This document shows positions 1 to 6,625 of a stretch of DNA of 7,483 bases, piece after piece. The stretch covers positions 1 to 7,483 of the forward strand of contig JADFJY010000058.1 in NCBI GenBank assembly GCA_022565935.1, written 5' to 3'. The notes under the pieces were generated by a model. That model worked only from the letters and a program-made list of their open reading frames with translations. It was not told the origin of the DNA and made no database searches. The stretch's first letter is position 1. Every line of letters begins with the position of its first letter. Source of the DNA: Nitrososphaerota archaeon (GTDB lineage: Archaea > Thermoproteota > Nitrososphaeria > Nitrososphaerales > Nitrosopumilaceae). The position numbers and the translations under genes are program-made.

Positions 1-437
1 AAGGACAACACCAAGATACAGGCGCAAAAATGATTCATCTTGCACCAAACACAACATCTAAAGTCACATCAAAATCAGTTAGCAGACTAGATGGACGTTC
101 TACTTACAGAGGACTAGTTCATGTAGCAAAAGGTGCTACAAATGTTAAAGCCACTGTAAGATGTGATGCATTATTACTTGATGATACATCAAGGACTGAG
201 ACTTATCCATACATGGAAATCCATCAAGAAGATGCAACAATCACTCATGAAGCAACAGTTGGAAAAATTGGTGATGAACAAATCTTCTATCTTATGAGTC
301 GTGGATTTAATGAAGAAGAGGCGTTAACTCTGATTGTCAATGGATTCATGGAACCATTCACAAAAGAATTACCAATGGAATATGCTGTAGAACTAAACAG
401 ACTCATTAAACTAGAAATGGATGACTCTGTGGGATAG
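1..437 (+). CDS. sufB: SufB, Fe-S cluster scaffold subunit (5'-truncated, C-terminal part)
   Basis: This is the C-terminal end of SufB, a core subunit of the SufBCD complex that assembles Fe-S clusters in the cytosol. The reading frame is open from base 3, so the gene starts before the window; about 144 residues are visible of a protein that is usually 460-495. The text GQHQDTGAKMIHLAPNTTS is the typical SufB beta-helix sequence. Cys at 162-164 (in RCDALLL) aligns by eye with E. coli SufB Cys405, and the HE pair in THEATVG aligns with His433-Glu434; these are residues implicated in sulfur transfer and cluster building. The ending EYAVELNRLIKLEMDDSVG is the normal SufB C-terminus, so the 3' end is intact. 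The first visible ATG at 30 is an internal Met, not the start. sufD follows after 23 bp. SufC, the ATPase partner, is not seen and is probably upstream. Confidence 0.95.
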   Translation, partial: GQHQDTGAKMIHLAPNTTSKVTSKSVSRLDGRSTYRGLVHVAKGATNVKATVRCDALLLDDTSRTETYPYMEIHQEDATITHEATVGKIGDEQIFYLMSRGFNEEEALTLIVNGFMEPFTKELPMEYAVELNRLIKLEMDDSVG

Positions 438-460
438 ACTCCCAATCTTTAACATTAACC

Positions 461-1861
461 ATGTCTCAAGAAAGTCTTTCAAAACTTAGTCTTAGACATA
501 TCAATGAAATTTCTTCGTCAAGAAACGAACCTGATTGGCTAAAAGAATACAGACAAAATTCCTTATCTATATATGAGAAATTACCAATTGAAATATCTCC
601 ACTATACAATAAATACACTGATGCAAAAAAAATGGATCCACAGCAAGTTTCATTATCTATATCCACTACCGATACTATTCCTAATTTTCTTCAAAAAAGA
701 CTTGGAGAGCTAGAACATGAAACATGTATTATTCAAATTGGAACCAATATCTACAAAATCAATATCTCTGAAGAATTAAAATCAAAAGGACTTGTAATCT
801 CTTCTCTAGAAGACGCAATTCAAAACAATTTTGATTTAGTAAAAAAAGCACTAGAGGCATCAAATTCCAATGAGGATAAATTTACTGCACTAAACAATGC
901 CGCATTTAATTCCGGAGTTTTCATTCATATTCCACGAAATCTACAACTAGAAAAACCAATTCATATCTTATCTTGTTTATCAGAAGACGGAATATCTGCT
1001 ATCTCTAGAAATATTATTTTTGCAGATGAGAGCTGCAAAGCAACAATTGTTCAGGAACTATACTCACCAAAGGCAGAAAAACAACAAGCATATCTTGAAT
1101 TATTAAATACAAATCTCGCACCAAATGCACAATTAGATGTCACTACTTTACAGATGATGGATCAAAGTTCAGTTAGTTTTTGCACAAGAAGAACTGACTT
1201 GGCTCAAGATGCAAAGGTTAACTGGTATTCTGGTTTGTTTGGTGCATTATTATCTAGATACAAAATAGAGTATTTTCTAAATGGATCCGGTTCATCATGT
1301 AATGATTCTGAAGTTATCTTTGGAAATAACGAACAATCATTTGATATTCAAACTAATGTGACACATGAAGGTAGATCCACCGAAGGTCGAGTTGTAGAGA
1401 AATCAATTCTTCGAAACAAATCAAAATCTCTTTTCAAAGGAATGATTAGAATTAACAAAAATGCAACAAAATCAAATTCATTTTTGTCTGGTCGCTCTAT
1501 TCTACTTGATAAAGATGCAAAGTCTGACGCTATCCCTGGATTAGAAATTCTAACTAATGATGTCAAAGCTACTCACTCTGCATCTGTTGCCCAACTAGAT
1601 GAAGAACAACTTTTCTATCTTAACACTAGATGTCTAAGCTATAGTGAAGCTGAAAGAACAATTATTGAAGGGTTCTTAGAACCATTGTCAAGAAAAATGT
1701 CTTTCCAAGTACGAGCATGGATTGCATATCTAATTGAATCTAAATGGGAAAATAAGGAATTAACAATTAACACAGATGAGGAATTAGCAAAGTTTGTAGA
1801 AATTGAGGAAACTCGCTACAACGAAGACGCTGAAATAGAACAACATTACAAGTATAGGTGA
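461..1861 (+). CDS. sufD: SufD, Fe-S cluster assembly protein
   Basis: SufD is a paralogue of SufB and its partner in the SufBC2D scaffold complex. The 466-residue product has a helical N-terminal part (about 1-60), a variable middle, and a C-terminal SufB/SufD beta-helix core from about 185 to 425. Diagnostic text is EGRSTEGRVVEKSIL (303-317), FLSGRSILLDKDAKSDAIPG (341-360) and the LFYL stretch at 384-387. His372 in KATHSASV aligns by eye with the SufD histidine (His360 in E. coli) proposed to act with SufB Cys405 at the cluster-forming interface. The ATG at 461 has no Shine-Dalgarno sequence. After the usual family end (about residue 430) there is an extra, mostly acidic tail of about 35 residues ending in HYKYR. 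The stop overlaps an unlikely GTG start of the next frame; the Rieske gene begins 5 bp later. Confidence 0.95.
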   Translation: MSQESLSKLSLRHINEISSSRNEPDWLKEYRQNSLSIYEKLPIEISPLYNKYTDAKKMDPQQVSLSISTTDTIPNFLQKRLGELEHETCIIQIGTNIYKINISEELKSKGLVISSLEDAIQNNFDLVKKALEASNSNEDKFTALNNAAFNSGVFIHIPRNLQLEKPIHILSCLSEDGISAISRNIIFADESCKATIVQELYSPKAEKQQAYLELLNTNLAPNAQLDVTTLQMMDQSSVSFCTRRTDLAQDAKVNWYSGLFGALLSRYKIEYFLNGSGSSCNDSEVIFGNNEQSFDIQTNVTHEGRSTEGRVVEKSILRNKSKSLFKGMIRINKNATKSNSFLSGRSILLDKDAKSDAIPGLEILTNDVKATHSASVAQLDEEQLFYLNTRCLSYSEAERTIIEGFLEPLSRKMSFQVRAWIAYLIESKWENKELTINTDEELAKFVEIEETRYNEDAEIEQHYKYR

Positions 1862-1866
1862 TTTTT

Positions 1867-2175
1867 ATGTCTGAATGGATTAAAGCTTGTGATTTAGAGC
1901 AGGTAAAAGAAGGCCAGCTTTTTGGATTAACTGTTAATGATAAGAAAATTCTTCTAGCTAATATAAAGGGAAAAATTCATGCAACTGATCTTATCTGTAC
2001 TCATGCCAATGCAGATCTTTCTACTGGATTTCTCAGTGAAGAAGGTGTACGATGTCCATTACATCTTTCTGTTTTTAATTTAGAGAATGGAGAACCACAA
2101 AATCTTCCTGCAGAAAACCCACTTAAAGTGTACAATGTTAAAATAGATAATAATGAAATTTACGTAGAGGTTTAA
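1867..2175 (+). CDS. Rieske [2Fe-2S] ferredoxin encoded in the SUF operon
   Basis: This is a small soluble Rieske-type electron carrier of 102 residues. The cluster ligands are visible as C44-T-H46 and C63-P-L-H66 with 16 residues between the pairs, which fits the family pattern C-x-H-x(15-17)-C-x2-H. The C-terminal part (PLKVYNVKIDNNEIYVEV) is like the stand-alone ferredoxins of aromatic-ring dioxygenase systems. Ala follows His46 and Leu follows His66, where Gly is common in both places. There is no signal peptide or membrane anchor, so it should be cytosolic, unlike respiratory-chain Rieske proteins. I chose ATG 1867, 5 bp after sufD, over an in-frame GTG at 1858 that overlaps sufD and adds only M-I-F. 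A Rieske gene next to sufD is also known from actinobacterial suf operons. An electron-supply role in cluster assembly is inferred; the redox partner is not visible. Confidence 0.9.
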   Translation: MSEWIKACDLEQVKEGQLFGLTVNDKKILLANIKGKIHATDLICTHANADLSTGFLSEEGVRCPLHLSVFNLENGEPQNLPAENPLKVYNVKIDNNEIYVEV

Positions 2176-2178
2176 AAT

Positions 2179-3423
2179 ATGCAAAGCACACAAATATCTT
2201 TTGAAAATTTGAGAAAAGATTTTCCAATTCTTAAACGAACTGTTAGAGATAACAAACGTCTAGTTTATCTTGATAATGCATCAACAACACAAAAACCAAA
2301 TCAAGTAATTGATTCTATTACTAATTATTACAGAAATTATAATTCTAACATTCACAGAGCAGTATACTCTATAGCAGAGGAAGCAACTGAAGCATATGAG
2401 GCAACTCGAGATAAAATTGCTAATTTCATCAACGTAAAAGATCGTCAGGAAATTATCTTTGTTCGTGGAACTACTGAGGCAATTAATCTTGTTGCGTATG
2501 CATGGGGTAGACCACACATCAAAGAAGGCGACATTATTGTTACTACTGAATATGAACACCACAGCAACATTGTACCATGGCAACTACTCACACAAGAGAA
2601 AAGTGCTAAATTAGAATACATTGGAATGGATGATAATGGAGAATTAATCTTAGATGATCTTGACAAATATCTTGCTACAGGTAAAGTCAAACTTGTAACT
2701 TTTAGTTTAATGTCAAATGTTCTTGGAACCATTACTGATGTCCAAAAAATTATTGAAAAATGTAAGGCTGCTGGTGTTCTCACACTAGTTGATGCCGCTC
2801 AAGCAGTACCTCACATGAAAGTTGATGTTGAAAAACTAGGATGTGACTTTTTTGCATTTTCTGGGCACAAAATGCTAGGTCCTACAGGAATTGGTGTTTT
2901 GTGGGCTAGAAAATCGGTTCTAGAAACTATGGTTCCATTTCAAGGTGGTGGTGATATGATTAGAGAAGTTCACAAGTATGAATCTACATGGAATGATTTA
3001 CCATACAAATTTGAAGCAGGTACTCCAAACATTGCCGATGTTGTAGGATTTGGGGCGGCCATTGATTATCTAACAAAGATTGGAATGGATAATGTACGAG
3101 AACATGAAGTAGAGCTGACAAAATATGCTATGAAAAAATTATCTGAAGTTAAAGGAATTCATATCTATGGCACAAAAGATATTTCAAAACGTGGTGGTGT
3201 TATATCATTTAATTTTGCAGATGTACATCCTCATGATGTTGCACAAATTATTGATGGAGAAGGTATTGCTGTTCGCTCTGGACATCATTGTGCACAAGTC
3301 TTGATGGAGAGACTAAATGTTGCTGCAACATCAAGGGTAAGCTTTTACATTTACAATACCAAAGAAGATGTTGATGCACTGATAAATTCATTAAATAAAG
3401 TAGCAAAGGTGTTTAAATTATGA
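2179..3423 (+). CDS. sufS: SufS, cysteine desulfurase (group II, SufU-dependent type)
   Basis: SufS is a PLP enzyme that converts L-cysteine to alanine and holds the released sulfur as a persulfide. The 414-residue length is normal for the family. Visible landmarks are YLDNASTTQKP (30-40), RGTTEAINLVA (96-106), His128 in EYEHHSN (stacks on PLP), Asp205 and Gln208 in VDAAQAV, Lys231 in FSGHKMLGPTGIG (Schiff base with PLP), FEAGTPN (278-284), and the catalytic Cys371 in VRSGHHCAQ. The RxGHHCA loop marks the SufS group rather than IscS/NifS. His352 in HPHDV lies 19 residues before the catalytic Cys, the same spacing as the zinc-binding His342 of B. subtilis SufS, which suggests partnership with a SufU-type acceptor. 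A small oddity is SLMSNVLGT where THVSNVLGT is usual. The gene starts 3 bp after the Rieske stop and overlaps sufU by ATGA (3420-3423), implying translational coupling. Confidence 0.97.
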   Translation: MQSTQISFENLRKDFPILKRTVRDNKRLVYLDNASTTQKPNQVIDSITNYYRNYNSNIHRAVYSIAEEATEAYEATRDKIANFINVKDRQEIIFVRGTTEAINLVAYAWGRPHIKEGDIIVTTEYEHHSNIVPWQLLTQEKSAKLEYIGMDDNGELILDDLDKYLATGKVKLVTFSLMSNVLGTITDVQKIIEKCKAAGVLTLVDAAQAVPHMKVDVEKLGCDFFAFSGHKMLGPTGIGVLWARKSVLETMVPFQGGGDMIREVHKYESTWNDLPYKFEAGTPNIADVVGFGAAIDYLTKIGMDNVREHEVELTKYAMKKLSEVKGIHIYGTKDISKRGGVISFNFADVHPHDVAQIIDGEGIAVRSGHHCAQVLMERLNVAATSRVSFYIYNTKEDVDALINSLNKVAKVFKL

Positions 3424-3863
3424 GTGGCAATGCAGACATTTATCATGAGATGATAATTGATTATTCAAGAAATCCTACAAACTATGGAAAGCTTGAAAAT
3501 CATGATGTAATTTTTCATGATTCAAATCCATTATGTGGTGATAGTATAGATATTGCTTTGAAAATTGATGATAACAAAGTTACTGATATTAAATTCGATG
3601 GAAAAGGTTGTGCGATTTGTATGGCTTGCTCTTCAGTCTTAACTGAAATTACAAAAGGCAAAAGTCTTGATGAGGTAAGAAAAATTGAGAAAAATGACAT
3701 ATTAGGTGAGTTGGGACTTGAACATTTACAAGCTGTCAGAATAAAATGTGCTTTACTTTCACTTAAGGTACTCAAATCTGCTCTTTACACGTATCTTGCA
3801 GACCATCTTGATAATTCTCAAGATGTAGATAGCTTAAAAGAAGATGCAGCAAATCTTTACTAG
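3420..3863 (+). CDS. sufU: SufU/IscU-like sulfur acceptor or Fe-S scaffold protein
   Basis: This is a 147-residue member of the IscU/SufU family that accepts sulfur from SufS. The metal-binding set is present: C39 and D41 in NPLCGD, C64 in GKGCAIC, and C110 in VRIKCALLSLK. A Lys sits before C110, as in SufU, where IscU has His. However, the distance C64-C110 is 46 residues, close to IscU (about 43) and much shorter than in B. subtilis SufU (about 62), so the insert typical of Gram-positive SufU is missing. Two extra cysteines, C67 and C70, give a C-x2-C-x2-C pattern where Ser residues are common. The C-terminal 20 residues are acidic. The gene follows sufS with a 4-bp overlap, so SufS is the obvious partner. 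Whether it is a zinc-containing sulfur carrier (SufU) or a true cluster scaffold (IscU) cannot be decided from sequence alone. Confidence 0.93.
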   Translation: MSGNADIYHEMIIDYSRNPTNYGKLENHDVIFHDSNPLCGDSIDIALKIDDNKVTDIKFDGKGCAICMACSSVLTEITKGKSLDEVRKIEKNDILGELGLEHLQAVRIKCALLSLKVLKSALYTYLADHLDNSQDVDSLKEDAANLY

Positions 3864-3864
3864 T

Positions 3865-4212
3865 ATGAGTGATTTTGTTCCTATAACCCCAATAATACTT
3901 CAAATAAGAAAAATAATTTTTGAAAAATTCAATGATATTGAAACTAAATTTACAAATGATGAAATTTTTGAGATACTCAAAAAAAATGGCGACATTGACC
4001 CATCCTGGATAATTGATGATGTTGAATCATTTTTCAACGAAATTTGTGATTCTGGTCTTGCCAGAAACATTGCACAAAATTTTACTACGATTTGGCTAAA
4101 ACTATTTGATCCTACTGAAAAACTTCATTGCAATACTTGTAATCAGGAAATCTATCTTGGAACATCAGAAAAAAGAACATGTCCTAATCCTTCTTGTAAA
4201 TCTTCTATTTAG
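3865..4212 (+). CDS. Small protein with C-terminal zinc ribbon, unknown function
   Basis: I do not recognise a named family. The product is 115 residues from ATG 3865, which lies one base after the sufU stop; an in-frame ATG at 3844 would overlap sufU by 20 bp and is less likely. Residues about 8-80 look helical and could form a winged-helix-like domain (IRKIIFEKF, NDEIFEILKKNG, DDVESFFNEICDSGLARNI). The C-terminus has four cysteines, C89-x2-C92 and C106-x4-C111, a plausible zinc ribbon. This shape suggests nucleic-acid or protein binding, possibly a transcription-factor-like role, but that is inference. Tight spacing makes it the last gene of the SUF operon, so it may regulate or assist Fe-S assembly, or may just ride along. 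If the cysteines bind an Fe-S cluster instead of zinc, it could be a cluster sensor. Its last 8 bases overlap the end of pgk on the other strand. Confidence 0.8.
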   Translation: MSDFVPITPIILQIRKIIFEKFNDIETKFTNDEIFEILKKNGDIDPSWIIDDVESFFNEICDSGLARNIAQNFTTIWLKLFDPTEKLHCNTCNQEIYLGTSEKRTCPNPSCKSSI

Positions 4213-5431
4213 ATCTATACTTTATTGCAGCCTCTTCAAGTGCTTGAATCATTGGTAACTTTTCTCCTGTAAGATATAATACCAATGCTCCGCCTGCAGT
4301 ACTAACATGATTGATTTTCTCTGACAATCCTTGTTCTTTTAGTGCAGTTGTCAAGTGACCACCACTGACAATTGTTGTAGCCATAGAATTTGCAACTGAA
4401 TTAAGTAATTCTTTTGTTCCATAACTGAAATTCTTTTTTTCAAAAAATCCTGCTGGTCCACTGATAAACACAGTTCCTGCACCTGAAATCAATTTTGAAT
4501 AATATTCTACAGTCTTTGGGCCTAAATCATAAATTTTATCACCCTTACCCATCTCTCTTACATCCATCTCAACTCTCTCTCCATCTTTGTCAATTGCAAT
4601 ATCAACCGGAGTGGCAAAAACATCAGGATATTCACCAATCAAAGCATGTGCTTTAGATACGACTTCATCTTCTCTTTTGATTCCAAGAGAAGATTTGATT
4701 CTCCCCTGTGCGCGCATAAACACATTCCCAATCAATCCTGTTAACAGAACGTGGTCAGCACGACCATTTTGAATCAATAACTTGATTGCCTCAAGTCTAT
4801 CCTGTATTTTTGAGCCTCCAAGAACAATCACATGAGGAGCTTTAGCAACAGTCATTATTTCATCTAGATTTCTAACTTCGTTTTCAACAATTCTTCCCGC
4901 ACATGCAGGTAAAACTTGTGGAAATCCAACAATTGATGGATGTGATCTGTGAGCACTTGGAAATGAATCTAACACGCAAAGATCAAATAATTTGGATAAA
5001 CGACTAACCATAATTGTTTTGGCAGCATTTTCTGGTTTGAATTCATAATTTTCTTCTGCACACAATCGAAGATTATCTAAAAGTAAAATATCCCCATTTT
5101 CCAGATTTTTAATAGCATTTTGTGCAGCTTCACCAATTACATCTTCAACATATTTTATTTTTTTATTCATAAACTTTTCAAGGACTTTTGCATGCTTGTC
5201 CATTCCAGTATAATCATTATTTCCAACCCTACCTTGATGTGATGCGATAACCACCTTAGCATCTTTTAATGACTTTAAAGTTTCAGTGGTTTCTTCAATT
5301 CTTTTGGTACCTACAATCTCCATTGTTTTTGGATCTATTGGGCAATTCATGTCGACTCTCAAAAAAATAGTCTTACCTTTTAGGTCAAAATCATCTAGTG
5401 TGAGCACCTTCACGATTTTTCTATTATGCAC
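4205..5431 (-). CDS. pgk: Phosphoglycerate kinase, archaeal type
   Basis: This enzyme interconverts 1,3-bisphosphoglycerate + ADP and 3-phosphoglycerate + ATP in the cytosol; in an autotrophic archaeon it would run mainly toward sugar synthesis. The product is 408 residues, normal for the family. Landmarks are LRVDMNCP (24-31), SHQGRVG (64-70, substrate-binding His and Arg), SAHRSHPSIVGFP (159-171), VLGGSKIQD (203-211, nucleotide-domain Lys208), DLGPKT (302-307), SGPAGFFE (324-331) and SGGHLTTAL (356-364), the last being the archaeal form of the bacterial GGGDS loop. No ATG lies near the N-terminus. GTG at 5431 is preferred because a TATA-like box sits about 30 nt upstream; GTG at 5413 or 5407 would leave a start closer to LTLDDFD and remains possible. 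It diverges from the PAP2 gene and its 3' end overlaps the zinc-ribbon gene by 8 bp. Confidence 0.96.
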   Translation of the reverse strand: MHNRKIVKVLTLDDFDLKGKTIFLRVDMNCPIDPKTMEIVGTKRIEETTETLKSLKDAKVVIASHQGRVGNNDYTGMDKHAKVLEKFMNKKIKYVEDVIGEAAQNAIKNLENGDILLLDNLRLCAEENYEFKPENAAKTIMVSRLSKLFDLCVLDSFPSAHRSHPSIVGFPQVLPACAGRIVENEVRNLDEIMTVAKAPHVIVLGGSKIQDRLEAIKLLIQNGRADHVLLTGLIGNVFMRAQGRIKSSLGIKREDEVVSKAHALIGEYPDVFATPVDIAIDKDGERVEMDVREMGKGDKIYDLGPKTVEYYSKLISGAGTVFISGPAGFFEKKNFSYGTKELLNSVANSMATTIVSGGHLTTALKEQGLSEKINHVSTAGGALVLYLTGEKLPMIQALEEAAIKYRSK

Positions 5432-5456
5432 TTGGTTAAATTCTTTGAGCCGATCA

Positions 5457-5466
5457 GAATTATTTT
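5457..5466 (-). promoter_or_regulatory. Putative TATA box for pgk
   Basis: On the minus strand the sequence reads AAAATAATTC, centred about 30 nt before the GTG at 5431. That is where an archaeal TATA box would sit for a transcript starting at or within a few bases of the start codon. No Shine-Dalgarno sequence is present between box and GTG. The call is by eye from position and AT content. Confidence 0.4.
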
Positions 5467-5518
5467 GTCAAATCTTATTTCTAAACAGTGATTTACACTT
5501 CTAAAACTTATGTATTGA

Positions 5519-5530
5519 TAAAAATTAAAA
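5519..5530 (+). promoter_or_regulatory. Putative TATA box for the PAP2 phosphatase gene
   Basis: The plus strand reads TAAAAATTAAAA, centred about 30 nt before the TTG at 5555. The distance fits a leaderless archaeal transcript and supports the TTG start. It lies back to back with the pgk promoter in the 123-bp region 5432-5554, which otherwise contains no feature that I can support. Confidence 0.45.
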
Positions 5531-5554
5531 GCTACGTACTTGAGGTTTAATTAA

Positions 5555-6223
5555 TTGCAAAATTGGATTTTTGATATTAGGTCGCGTTCTTTTGTACTGT
5601 TAACAATTTTATTTCTTATTATCTCTGCTTTTGTTTACTTTGGATTAACTGATAGTTTTGATCAAAGTGTAGTTTTGTTTTTCTCTCAAAATGTTGGAAA
5701 TCCAACATTGGATACTATAATGCAATATGTCACAGAAAGTGGTGAAGTTTTGTGGATGCTCGCATTTGGAATTCTAATGATGGTAATTCCAAAAACTCGT
5801 AGAATTGGAATTACCCTGATGATTCTAATTGTGATATCCACATTACTTACTGGATACGTCAAATGTGGAATTGATAGAGACCGACCTGATTTTGACTATG
5901 AGGGCACTCCATTTCCTGTAGAAATTAGTCGTGATACATACGCATTATTCTGTGAGGGTGGATTTGATGCCTCATTTCCTTCTGGACATGCAGCAAGATC
6001 TATGATATTTGCAATAATTTTGGGTTATGTACTATCAGAACGATTCCCTAGAGGTGCATATTTGCTATTTCTTTATCCTGTAATGATTTCAATAAGCAGG
6101 ATCTATGTTTTACAACATTATCCAATGGATGTAATTGGTGGTGCCATTATTGGAATAATGCTTGCTGGAGTAATGGCCAAGAGAACAAAACTTTACAAAC
6201 TTTTTGCTAAATCAAAAACCTAA
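5555..6223 (+). CDS. Membrane PAP2-family phosphatase
   Basis: This is a type 2 phosphatidic acid phosphatase (PAP2) superfamily protein of 222 residues. All three catalytic motifs are intact: K103-x6-R110-P111 (KCGIDRDRP), S143-G144-H145 in FPSGHAA, and S181-R182-x5-H188-x3-D192 (SRIYVLQHYPMD). Hydrophobic stretches at about 12-30, 65-79, 85-101, 147-162, 168-183 and 193-208 suggest six membrane segments. Family members remove phosphate from lipid phosphates or diphosphates; recycling of polyprenyl diphosphate carriers or phospholipid turnover are both possible, and the substrate cannot be read from the sequence. The start is inferred: an in-frame TAA at 5552-5554 lies directly upstream and no ATG occurs near the N-terminus, so TTG 5555 is the first usable codon, supported by the promoter spacing. 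The last 12 bases overlap the convergent 103-aa gene. Confidence 0.9.
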   Translation: MQNWIFDIRSRSFVLLTILFLIISAFVYFGLTDSFDQSVVLFFSQNVGNPTLDTIMQYVTESGEVLWMLAFGILMMVIPKTRRIGITLMILIVISTLLTGYVKCGIDRDRPDFDYEGTPFPVEISRDTYALFCEGGFDASFPSGHAARSMIFAIILGYVLSERFPRGAYLLFLYPVMISISRIYVLQHYPMDVIGGAIIGIMLAGVMAKRTKLYKLFAKSKT

Positions 6224-6523
6224 TTCTGTCAAAGAAGTATTACTTATCAATACTATTGCATAATGATCTTTATCATGGTGATAAGTCCAATATTTAATAT
6301 CTCGAATTTCATTTGTGTGTCTTAGCCCTTTTGTTACACCTGTAGTAACTGTATACCCAATTCTTTTTGCAAGTTTTGATTCTTTTGGCATCAAAACCTT
6401 GAATCCCTCTTTTCTATTTTTAAATCCAAGTTTCACCATGTCCTGTACTGCCATTGATGCATCTTTTTCATTTTTTAGATCATATGTCTTTGATATTGGC
6501 AAATTTTTTGGATGAAATTCCAT
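6212..6523 (-). CDS. Conserved-looking hypothetical basic protein, 103 aa
   Basis: I do not recognise this protein. It is 103 residues long, rich in Lys and other charged residues, with no signal peptide, membrane segment or cysteine. The text reads like a compact alpha/beta domain: a helical part (about 20-55, with AVQDMVKLGFKNRKEGFKV) and a C-terminal part with likely beta strands (RDIKYWTYHHDKDHYAIVLI, 74-93). The ATG at 6523-6521 is supported by a TATA-like box about 30 nt upstream on the same strand. Coding evidence is the clean ATG start with promoter and the protein-like composition; the opposite-strand reading frame at 6315-6515 looks like a shadow. It converges on the PAP2 gene with a 12-bp overlap and shares a divergent promoter region with the coiled-coil gene. 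No function is assigned. Confidence 0.75.
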   Translation of the reverse strand: MEFHPKNLPISKTYDLKNEKDASMAVQDMVKLGFKNRKEGFKVLMPKESKLAKRIGYTVTTGVTKGLRHTNEIRDIKYWTYHHDKDHYAIVLISNTSLTELGF

Positions 6524-6546
6524 AGTTTTAGTGTAATCTCTTAACT

Positions 6547-6558
6547 AATATTTTTTAA
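6547..6558 (-). promoter_or_regulatory. Putative TATA box for the 103-aa hypothetical gene
   Basis: On the minus strand the sequence reads TTAAAAAATATT, centred about 30 nt before the ATG at 6523. It lies partly within a perfect 14-bp palindrome (6550-6563). The spacing fits a leaderless or nearly leaderless archaeal transcript. Confidence 0.5.
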
Positions 6559-6625
6559 AAAATGATTTAGGCGATCATGATTGGTTAATTTTCTTTACTG
6601 CTAAGTCAAATCCTAATCATGTTAA

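Noticed and set aside
466..1566. Minus-strand open frames at 466-666 and 1348-1566 within sufD
   Set aside because: They lie opposite a complete SufD reading frame and show no promoter-like spacing or domain.
1858..1866. GTG start for the Rieske gene overlapping the sufD stop
   Set aside because: ATG at 1867 is in the same frame and gives a normal family N-terminus (MSEWIKA); the extra residues M-I-F add nothing.
2281..2783. Two overlapping minus-strand open frames (2281-2583 and 2445-2783) within sufS
   Set aside because: They are antisense to a gene with all catalytic motifs intact, and their translations have no recognisable domain; shadows of sufS.
3515..3775. Minus-strand open frame inside the sufU-like gene
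   Set aside because: Antisense to a clear family member, with low-complexity Ser/Phe/Ile-rich translation; a shadow.
3844..3864. Earlier ATG for the zinc-ribbon gene
   Set aside because: It would overlap sufU by 20 bp; ATG 3865 directly after the sufU stop gives a simpler coupled start.
4434..4440. T7 run on the plus strand as terminator of the SUF operon
   Set aside because: It is over 200 bp past the last stop and is explained by Lys/Phe codons of pgk on the other strand; not enough to call.
4587..5504. Plus-strand open frames at 4587-4772 and 5286-5504 opposite pgk
   Set aside because: Both are antisense to conserved pgk coding sequence and have no protein-like motifs.
6236..6254. Hairpin AGTATT/AATACT just after the PAP2 stop as a terminator
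   Set aside because: The stem is only 6 bp of mostly A-T pairs with no following T-run, and it lies inside the convergent gene.
6315..6515. Plus-strand 66-codon frame opposite the 103-aa gene
   Set aside because: Ser/Phe-rich shadow translation without an upstream promoter-like box; the minus-strand frame has a better start and composition.
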